DNA of 11,338 nucleotides from MKRK01 sp001896915 (GTDB taxonomy: Bacteria; Bacillota; Clostridia; Oscillospirales; Acutalibacteraceae), in NCBI GenBank assembly GCA_937973935.1, contig CALJJF010000277.1:1-11338 (forward strand), given 5' to 3'. Made by a program: the position numbers and the translations under genes. Of the stretch, positions 6,196 to 11,338 are shown in pieces. A model generated the notes under the pieces. The model made no database searches. It had not been told where the DNA came from and saw only the letters and a list, made by a program, of their open reading frames with translations. Position 1 is the stretch's first letter; each line of letters starts with the position of its first letter.

Positions 6196-7359
6196 CTAAT
6201 TATTCCGTATGATATCGATTGGATTGAGACGAGCCGACCTTCTGGCAGGGATCAAGGAAGCGGCCAGACACGCCAGCACAGCAATAATGCCGGACAACAA
6301 AATGAAATTTTGATCAATAAACAATGCTACAACGGGTGTCCCGTCTGCTCTCACAGCAAAATTCACAAAGGCCGCCGACAGACCGATTCCAAATCCGACC
6401 CCCGCCAAAGCACCGAATACTCCCAAAATCAGTCCCTGCATCAAAAAGATCAGGCTGGCCTTGCTGTTGCGAATGCCCATGGCTTTCAGGATACCGATCT
6501 GACGGGATTTCTGCATGACAGTGATCGCCAACGTGCTGGAAATCCCCAGCACAACCGAGACCATGACACAAATCTGTATCATCAAGCTGGAGATGCTTTG
6601 TCCCTGCAAGCCGCTTAACAGCTGTACGTTTTGTGCTTTCCAGTTATCAACCCGATACCCCGTTCCCAGCTTTGAAGAAATATTGGCAGCGGCTTCATCT
6701 GCGATGAACACCCGATCAATCCCGACCTGCATTTCAATGGCAGATACCGTGTCTCCGGTTTGAAACATTGCCTGGGCTGTTTCCAAAGATGCAATGCACC
6801 AGGTTTTATTGATTTGTGCAACCTTCAGGTCAAAAAATCCGCTGATGGTGCAAGAAACAGTTTCCTTTGTGGGCGTCACCAATTGAATGGTATCCCCTTC
6901 CCGGTATCCGAATTGTTCTGCGATGGCAGTGCCCAACAGCACTTCACCTTTTTGACGAGGAAGTCTTCCTGACTTTATATTTTCGGAGATACGATAAAGG
7001 GTGTCAGCTTTCGATAGATCGAACCCGCGCACCAAAACGGATTGTGTTTCATCCTGTCCGCCTATGATTGCGGGGTTGTCCAGCACAGGAGAAATATGTA
7101 TGATTCGTATATCCGCTGCTTGTATCCTATTCATCAAATCCTTATAGTCCTTCATGCTTCCTGTCTCGGAATCGGAAGTAACCGTAATCTGTGATGAATT
7201 TCCCACAGTGGTTTCAACAAGGCTTTTTTGCAGTCCCTGTATGAGAGATCCGATGAAAATCTGCACAGAAACGCCAATACCGATACCCAATATAATTAAT
7301 ATCGTTTGTGTCAGATTGGAGCGCAAAAACCGGGCTGCTATTCCAAAGCTCAGCTTCAT
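6196..7359 (-). CDS. ABC transporter permease, MacB/LolC (FtsX-like) type
   Basis: The 387-residue membrane subunit has the standard four-helix layout. One helix lies at about 17-40, then a large extracytoplasmic domain (about 45-255, MacB periplasmic-core type), then three helices at about 262-284, 303-330 and 346-369. The cytosolic loop after helix 2 holds RQIGILKAMGIRNSKASLIF, the coupling element typical of FtsX/LolC/MacB permeases. The C-terminus ends PARRSARLNPIDIIR, also typical. Such permeases use mechanotransmission to extract or release lipoproteins, peptides or drugs rather than carrying solutes through a channel. Only one permease gene is present, so a homodimer is likely. Its ATG overlaps the stop of the cobalamin-domain gene by 4 bases, so the two are translationally linked. 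I cannot infer the substrate. Confidence 0.92.
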   Translation of the reverse strand: MKLSFGIAARFLRSNLTQTILIILGIGIGVSVQIFIGSLIQGLQKSLVETTVGNSSQITVTSDSETGSMKDYKDLMNRIQAADIRIIHISPVLDNPAIIGGQDETQSVLVRGFDLSKADTLYRISENIKSGRLPRQKGEVLLGTAIAEQFGYREGDTIQLVTPTKETVSCTISGFFDLKVAQINKTWCIASLETAQAMFQTGDTVSAIEMQVGIDRVFIADEAAANISSKLGTGYRVDNWKAQNVQLLSGLQGQSISSLMIQICVMVSVVLGISSTLAITVMQKSRQIGILKAMGIRNSKASLIFLMQGLILGVFGALAGVGFGIGLSAAFVNFAVRADGTPVVALFIDQNFILLSGIIAVLACLAASLIPARRSARLNPIDIIRNN

Positions 7360-8021
7360 AAGCCCACACTCCCCTCTGTGATTTTCACAATATCCTCATA
7401 GCTTTCTGCCAAAAAATCAGCTCCGATTGCACCAAAAACATCTTGATTGCCTTTCATAGCGGCGCCGCCAATGACAATTTTAGAAGACGCAGGAAGTGTT
7501 TTTCTCAAATCGGCAATGATTTTTTGGGTTATAAATAAATTATAATAGTTGCTAACGCTGATCGCCAAAAAATCAGGCTTTAAGCTGCTGGATGCCTGAT
7601 AGAAATCTTCATAGGGCGTATTGCTTCCCACAAAAACAGTATCATATCCACAAAGCAAAAAGAAGTCTGCCGCCATTCTGGCACCCAGATCATGATATTC
7701 CTCCGGCGGACAAATCACAATGGCTTTTCCCTTACTCTCTTTCCCTTGCAAGGACTTTATTATATAGGGGTAGCAGCATTCCACAATCGTGCGTACGATG
7801 GCGGTGTGAACATGCTCTTTCCAAACGCACATGCTTTTGTCCGTCAGCTTACACACCATTTGATTTAATACCGGTGTCAAGACTTGTTCATAAAGCTCAA
7901 CAACAGTTAACTCGCCTTTTTCCAACAATGCCAAGGCATAGTCAACCGCTTCTTTTTTATTCTCGTTTTCCAGAAGCTTTTGAAATTGCATGAATAGGAT
8001 TGTACAATCTTTCATTTTCAT
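7356..8021 (-). CDS. Stand-alone cobalamin-binding-domain protein
   Basis: The 221-residue protein has two parts. A helical bundle (about 1-95, B12-binding_2 type) is followed by a Rossmann-like B12-binding domain (about 98-215). The domain shows E-x-H-x-x-G at 108-113 (EYHDLG, with His110 the expected lower cobalt ligand), SVS at 155-157 and IGG at 184-186, the usual cobalamin landmarks. In the helical cap Glu69-His70 match the EH of the CarH/LitR W-x9-EH motif, but the Trp position is Leu59, which argues against a CarH-type photoreceptor. No MerR HTH or methyltransferase catalytic domain is present, and there is no signal peptide, so it is cytosolic. It is first in an operon with an ABC permease and ATPase. 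A sensor role is an inference. Two ATGs, at 8021 and 8015, share the GAAGAGG site, so the start is uncertain by two codons. Confidence 0.85.
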   Translation of the reverse strand: MKMKDCTILFMQFQKLLENENKKEAVDYALALLEKGELTVVELYEQVLTPVLNQMVCKLTDKSMCVWKEHVHTAIVRTIVECCYPYIIKSLQGKESKGKAIVICPPEEYHDLGARMAADFFLLCGYDTVFVGSNTPYEDFYQASSSLKPDFLAISVSNYYNLFITQKIIADLRKTLPASSKIVIGGAAMKGNQDVFGAIGADFLAESYEDIVKITEGSVGL

Positions 8022-8053
8022 CGCCTCTTCCCCGTTATTTACTGTTTGCTCCT

Positions 8054-8082
8054 ATTATAAACGAACAAGAAGCAAATATCTA
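8054..8082 (-). promoter_or_regulatory. Promoter of the cobalamin-domain/ABC operon
   Basis: A perfect TATAAT (8059-8054, minus strand) is preceded after 17 bases by a weak TAGATA (8082-8077). Transcription would start near 8047, giving a leader of about 25 bases. That is too short for a cobalamin riboswitch, so any cobalamin response must act through protein. Confidence 0.55.
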
Positions 8083-8111
8083 CAAAAAATTAATACGAAA
8101 ATATATAAAAA

Positions 8112-8135
8112 GAGATGAACTGTTCCGTTCATCTC
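8112..8135 (-). terminator. Rho-independent terminator after the GH88 gene
   Basis: GAGATGAAC pairs with GTTCATCTC over nine base pairs around the loop TGTTCC. On the minus strand the stem leads into TTTTTATATATTTT, a usable U-rich tract, 12 bases after the GH88 stop. It closes the permease/GH88 transcript ahead of the next operon's promoter. Confidence 0.85.
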
Positions 8136-8147
8136 CATCGATGTTTT

Positions 8148-9257
8148 TTACCAAAGCAAATCCTTATTTCCCATAAAGCGATACAGCGCTTCAAAGAAAA
8201 AATAATCTCCATAAATGATAGGAACATTCACATTGCTGTCAGCGGGTCTGTGCACCGTTCCGCCGATAATCAGGGCTTCTTCATCCTCATCCCATGCTCC
8301 GTAATTCTCATACAGGGATTTCACAATGTTCTTCGCGGTAGTTATGTAAAAATCCTTTTCGCCGTCCGAAACCAGCTCCGCAATTTCCAGAAGACCGCAA
8401 GCCGCACAGGCGGCAGCTGAGGTATCTCTGGGCATGGGGTCTTCGACCGGTGCTCTGAAATCCCAGAAGGGAACAAAATCATCCTCCAGGTTTTTGATGA
8501 AAAATGCTGCGGTTTTTTTGGCGGCCTGCAAAAACTCTGCTTTGCCGGTATACCTTGCCGACAACGCCATACCGTAAATAGCCCAGGAGTTCCCTCTTGA
8601 CCATGCGGAGGTCGGGCTATAGCCCTGCCCGCCCCTTTCCCCGATATGTTCTCCCGTCTCCGGATCAAAGCAGACAATATGGTTGGTAGAGCCGTCTTCT
8701 CTGATAAAGCGGTCCATTGCTGTCAATGCATGCGCAACGGCAATGTGTTTAAATCTCGGATCCTGTGTAATTTCCGATGCCCAATATAACAAAGGTAAAT
8801 TCATCATGCAGTCAATAATTGCCCAGCCGGTCGGGATTTCTCCGCTGTGCTCCCAGGCTCTGATAAAGCGGCCGGCGATGTTAAATCGACCTGCCAGATG
8901 ACTTGCAGCAATCATGGCGCGGCGACGGGATGTTTCGTTGCCGGTAGTTTTATAATTTGATATAGACGAGGGCATCCACAAAAATCCTACATCGTGATCA
9001 AGGCTATAAAAATCATGCAGCCTCTCATCCAGCTTTTTTTCACAGCTTTCCGCAATCCTTTTCAGGCTTTCGTCCTTGGTTTCATGATACACCAGCCACA
9101 ATAAACCTGGCCAGAAACCATTGGTCCACCAATATGGATTTTCACTGTCATAGGTGCCATTTATGGATACGTGGGGAAAGCTGTCCCCGATCCGTTTGCT
9201 TGTTCTTGTTACCTTTTCAATTGACTTATCATATGCTTCCTTGATCCATTCTTCCAT
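8148..9257 (-). CDS. Unsaturated glucuronyl hydrolase, GH88 family
   Basis: The 369-residue enzyme has the (alpha/alpha)6 barrel signatures of GH88. Family members hydrate the 4,5-double bond of unsaturated uronic acid at the non-reducing end of oligosaccharides made by polysaccharide lyases, releasing the sugar. The two catalytic acids of the well-studied Bacillus enzyme (Asp88 and Asp149) align with Asp89 in LDHDVGFLWM and Asp149 in AIIDCMMNLPLL. His193 (TNHIVCFDPETG) and the substrate loop GGQGYSPTSAWSRG with Gln211, Trp219 and Arg221 are also present, so it should be active. There is no signal peptide, which fits cytosolic action on imported oligosaccharides. It begins directly after the AI-2E permease stop codon with no spacer. 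The nearest purine-rich site, AAAGGA, is about 13 bases away, so coupled translation is likely. No lyase or sugar transporter lies in the window, so its glycan is unknown. Confidence 0.93.
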   Translation of the reverse strand: MEEWIKEAYDKSIEKVTRTSKRIGDSFPHVSINGTYDSENPYWWTNGFWPGLLWLVYHETKDESLKRIAESCEKKLDERLHDFYSLDHDVGFLWMPSSISNYKTTGNETSRRRAMIAASHLAGRFNIAGRFIRAWEHSGEIPTGWAIIDCMMNLPLLYWASEITQDPRFKHIAVAHALTAMDRFIREDGSTNHIVCFDPETGEHIGERGGQGYSPTSAWSRGNSWAIYGMALSARYTGKAEFLQAAKKTAAFFIKNLEDDFVPFWDFRAPVEDPMPRDTSAAACAACGLLEIAELVSDGEKDFYITTAKNIVKSLYENYGAWDEDEEALIIGGTVHRPADSNVNVPIIYGDYFFFEALYRFMGNKDLLW

Positions 9258-10436
9258 CTATTCCGAACAATCCTTTCTTTCCGGTTTATAATCCCATGTG
9301 TTGGGAGACATTTCTTTCTTTCTCAATCGTTGTTCTATAAAATTCTTTGTGATAGAATAAAATACCGAAAAAAATGGAACCGCAACGATAATACCAATCA
9401 CACCAAAGAAACCGCCACCCACCAAAACAGCAAAAATTACCCAGAATGGAAGAAGCCCTGTTTTAATGCCCACAATACGGGGATCGATAAAATTACCGTC
9501 TATCTGCTGTAAAATTATAATAATCAACAAAGCCCAAATGGCCATATCCGGTTTTACCATCAAAACAAGCAATGTGCTTGCGGAAACGCCGACGATAGGA
9601 CCAAAAAACGGCACAATATTAGACACACCGATCAATACGCTGATCAGAACTGCATAAGGCATATCCACCAATGTCATCACGATAAAACAGAGAATTCCGA
9701 TTACCAGTGCATCTAAGAGCTTTCCGGCGATATATTTTCCAAAGGAGGTGTGGCTTTTACCAAAAATGCTCTCAATCCTTTTGAAATACCGTTCCGGCAA
9801 GAGTGCCAGACCGATTTTACGAAGCTGTGCACCAAACCGCTCTTTGCTATACAGCATATAAATCGAAATTACGATACCGACCAAAAAGGAGGATATCCCG
9901 GAGGTGAATTTCATGATGATTCCAACAGTCTGACTGAGAGTGGTAAAATCAAAGGCTTTAAAATAATCATCCAGAGCCTTTGCCCCGGCCTTGCCGATAT
10001 CAGAGATGTTTGCATTCCCATAGGAGTACTGGATGATCAGTTTGTCCAATGACTCATAGTAGCTTTTCCAGTGGCTTAAAAATTCCTTTGTGCTGTCAAG
10101 CACTTGAGGAATAACAATCCATAATAAAAATACCAGCAGACCCAAAGAAAAAATATAAATCGATGCCACTGACAACACCTTGGACAACCGGGGCATCGGC
10201 TTTTTCTCAAAAATCCTGCCGAAAATCTTCACCCGGATAAATTGATATCCCGGGTTTAATAAATAAGCAATCACAAAGCCGATGATAAACGGCTCCAAAA
10301 CCTTGACCAGCCTGCCTAGAAACCTCCAGAACACATGGAAGTTCACTACCGCAAACACAAATAAAACAGAAGCAGCTATGACAAGAAAAGCATAGACTGC
10401 AATTGTTGAGTATTTCCTGTTCCACCATATTTTCAT
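9258..10436 (-). CDS. AI-2E family transporter (UPF0118, PerM/TqsA-like)
   Basis: The 392-residue inner-membrane protein has about eight hydrophobic segments in the family pattern: a helix at 11-31, a second at 47-62, a third at 87-109, a soluble linker (about 112-170), and a conserved C-terminal half. The family signatures GVSNIVPFFGPIVG (270-283), QQIDGNFIDPRIVG (310-323) and PFWVIFAVLVGGGFFGVIG (330-348) are clear. Despite the name, members export varied compounds and some act as Na+(Li+)/H+ antiporters, so substrate cannot be read from sequence. Start: GGAGGG lies 6 bases before the ATG. It has its own extended -10 promoter and is followed without gap by GH88, with which it must be cotranscribed. 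Whether it moves a sugar-related compound is unproven. The tail after residue 372 is charged and cytosolic. Confidence 0.9.
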   Translation of the reverse strand: MKIWWNRKYSTIAVYAFLVIAASVLFVFAVVNFHVFWRFLGRLVKVLEPFIIGFVIAYLLNPGYQFIRVKIFGRIFEKKPMPRLSKVLSVASIYIFSLGLLVFLLWIVIPQVLDSTKEFLSHWKSYYESLDKLIIQYSYGNANISDIGKAGAKALDDYFKAFDFTTLSQTVGIIMKFTSGISSFLVGIVISIYMLYSKERFGAQLRKIGLALLPERYFKRIESIFGKSHTSFGKYIAGKLLDALVIGILCFIVMTLVDMPYAVLISVLIGVSNIVPFFGPIVGVSASTLLVLMVKPDMAIWALLIIIILQQIDGNFIDPRIVGIKTGLLPFWVIFAVLVGGGFFGVIGIIVAVPFFSVFYSITKNFIEQRLRKKEMSPNTWDYKPERKDCSE

Positions 10437-10506
10437 AATGGACCCTCCGTTTCAAACTCAGCCGCCACCAGAGCAGCATGCCTTACTCAAGAAGCTAAGT
10501 CACTAG

Positions 10507-10515
10507 ATTATACCA
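10507..10515 (-). promoter_or_regulatory. Extended -10 promoter of the AI-2E permease/GH88 operon
   Basis: The minus strand reads TGGTATAAT, a TGn-extended perfect -10, with only a weak TGGTAA 17 bases upstream as -35. Extended -10 promoters can work without a good -35. It lies between the pabC stop (10536) and the permease, so the two units are at least partly independent. The leader of about 65 bases contains no recognisable riboswitch, and no terminator is visible after pabC. Confidence 0.55.
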
Positions 10516-10535
10516 CAGGGATTAACATATTACCA

Positions 10536-11288
10536 TCAAAAGCTGATGAATTTTTTGTATTTATTGAGAATTTCCTCGGTTTGCCGGTGACATGCAAAAG
10601 TTTTTTCCTCAATTTGTGTAATCTTCATCAAGCCAAACACACTATTGGTTAAAAACACTTCTTGCGCATCATACAAATCTGCCAAAGAAAAATCTCCCTC
10701 TGAAACATCAAAATTCTTTATTACCCAAGCTCTGACTATACCGTTCAGCAGACCGCATTCAATGGCAGGGGTATATATTTTTTGATTCTTCACAAAAAAC
10801 AAATTGGAATTCCCGGTCTCAGTGAGAAATCCTTTGCGATTCAAAAACAGCGATTCGTCATAGCCCATTTCAGCAGCCCGTTGCTTTTCCAACACTGCAT
10901 CCACCCTGCTGATAGATTTTATGTAAACCGAAACACTATTTTCATCCCGCAGCATTTTGCTGACACACAAATGAAACCCTCTTTGATAAACCTCTTCGGT
11001 ATATTGGTTTTTCCTCGTCATGAACAGGATGTTTTTTTCTGTCACAATAATCTTCAAAACAATATTCCGAAGCTTATTTTCCTCAATCAAAGAAAGAACC
11101 TGACCAGCTTCAACACCGTTGCGGATGCCCAAAAGACGGAGTGAATTTTCCAGCCGTACCAAATGCTCTGCAAGAAACAGCGGCCTGTTTCCGATCAGGA
11201 TCGTCTCAAAGACACCCAGTCCGAACTGAAATCCGTCGTCCGGTATCAGCTGAGCTGTATCACCCTGCACACCGTTTATTATCACCAT
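10536..11288 (-). CDS. pabC: Aminotransferase class IV, probable 4-amino-4-deoxychorismate lyase (PabC)
   Basis: PabC is a PLP enzyme that cleaves aminodeoxychorismate to p-aminobenzoate and pyruvate for folate synthesis. The 250-residue protein shows the fold-type IV pattern: DDGFQFGLGVFETI (17-30), EHLVRLENS (41-49), the Schiff-base Lys124 in YIKSISR, MGYDESLFLNRKGFLTETGNSN with Glu157 (141-162), TPAIECGLLNGIVR (173-186) and FLTNSVFGLMKI (212-223). Class IV also holds D-amino acid and branched-chain aminotransferases. The call here rests on length and on the tail of what reads as pabB just upstream, whose stop codon abuts this ATG. GAGGG lies 8 bases before the start. No terminator follows; the downstream permease has its own promoter. 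Confidence 0.8.
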   Translation of the reverse strand: MVIINGVQGDTAQLIPDDGFQFGLGVFETILIGNRPLFLAEHLVRLENSLRLLGIRNGVEAGQVLSLIEENKLRNIVLKIIVTEKNILFMTRKNQYTEEVYQRGFHLCVSKMLRDENSVSVYIKSISRVDAVLEKQRAAEMGYDESLFLNRKGFLTETGNSNLFFVKNQKIYTPAIECGLLNGIVRAWVIKNFDVSEGDFSLADLYDAQEVFLTNSVFGLMKITQIEEKTFACHRQTEEILNKYKKFISF

Positions 11289-11338
11289 TCATATCACCCT
11301 CAGCATTGCTTTTGCTTTTTGCATTGTTTCCTCATATT
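11289..11338 (-). CDS. pabB: C-terminal end of aminodeoxychorismate synthase component I (PabB), cut by window edge
   Basis: A minus-strand frame open to the right edge reads YEETMQKAKAMLRVI and then TGA, ending exactly at the base before the pabC ATG. This resembles the usual C-terminal helix of anthranilate/aminodeoxychorismate synthase component I, where a Y-E-E-T/K-A-K-A-M/L pattern is common. Only 15 codons are visible, so the call leans on the pabC neighbour. The enzyme would make aminodeoxychorismate from chorismate with a glutaminase partner. Of the three minus-strand frames here, this one gives the only gene-like peptide. Confidence 0.6.
   Translation of the reverse strand, partial: YEETMQKAKAMLRVI

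Noticed and set aside
6314..7381. Several small open frames on both strands inside the ABC permease gene
   Set aside because: They are out of frame with a clearly conserved FtsX-type permease and have Cys/His/Arg-rich, non-protein-like composition.
8022..8147. A cobalamin riboswitch ahead of the B12-domain gene
   Set aside because: The leader is about 25 bases, and the rest of the gap holds the GH88 terminator; there is no B12-box or large folded leader.
10437..10506. Regulatory RNA in the AI-2E permease leader
   Set aside because: Only a weak short stem (CTTA/TAAG) is visible and no known riboswitch or T-box feature.

Overview
The window looks like a stretch of chromosome from a low-to-mid-GC Firmicute, most likely a member of Clostridia. 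The evidence is strong AGGAGG-like ribosome binding sites, sigma-A-type TTGACA/TATAAT promoters, short rho-independent terminators, and the gene families themselves (PadR with a HAAS/DUF1700-like partner, LDH-type malate dehydrogenase next to malic enzyme, AI-2E family permease). I cannot name the species. Only the first gene, cut by the left edge, is on the + strand; everything else is on the - strand. No tRNA, rRNA, IS element, CRISPR array or prophage gene is visible, and no gene-free stretch exceeds 300 bases.

Layout, left to right. (1) 2-529: C-terminal part of a polysaccharide deacetylase (+), overlapping tail to tail with the next gene. (2) 498-1502: multi-pass membrane protein of unknown function with its own promoter. 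(3) 1640-2949: PadR regulator and a HAAS/DUF1700-like membrane protein, overlapping by 4 bases, behind a consensus promoter whose -10 lies in a small palindrome. A related palindrome sits at the start site of the unknown membrane gene, which suggests one small PadR regulon. (4) 3084-5269: an operon of an LDH-fold dehydrogenase carrying the malate-type Arg, then malic enzyme, ending in a strong terminator. A Rex-like box lies upstream of its promoter. (5) 5496-8021: a three-gene operon of a stand-alone cobalamin-binding-domain protein, a MacB/LolC-type permease and a LolD-like ATPase, with promoter and terminator. (6) 8148-10436: GH88 unsaturated glucuronyl hydrolase directly abutting an AI-2E family permease. 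(7) 10536-11338: pabC, preceded by the last 15 codons of what reads as pabB.

How the genes work together. The dehydrogenase and malic enzyme fit a malate shunt (oxaloacetate to malate to pyruvate) coupled to NADH, and a Rex-type NADH-sensing site is consistent with that. The cobalamin-domain protein cotranscribed with an ABC exporter/lipoprotein-type transporter, without a DNA-binding or methyltransferase domain, is the least explained combination here. The PadR/HAAS/membrane set looks like an envelope-stress or signalling module. PabB/PabC belong to p-aminobenzoate (folate) synthesis. GH88 acts on unsaturated uronosyl oligosaccharides left by polysaccharide lyases.
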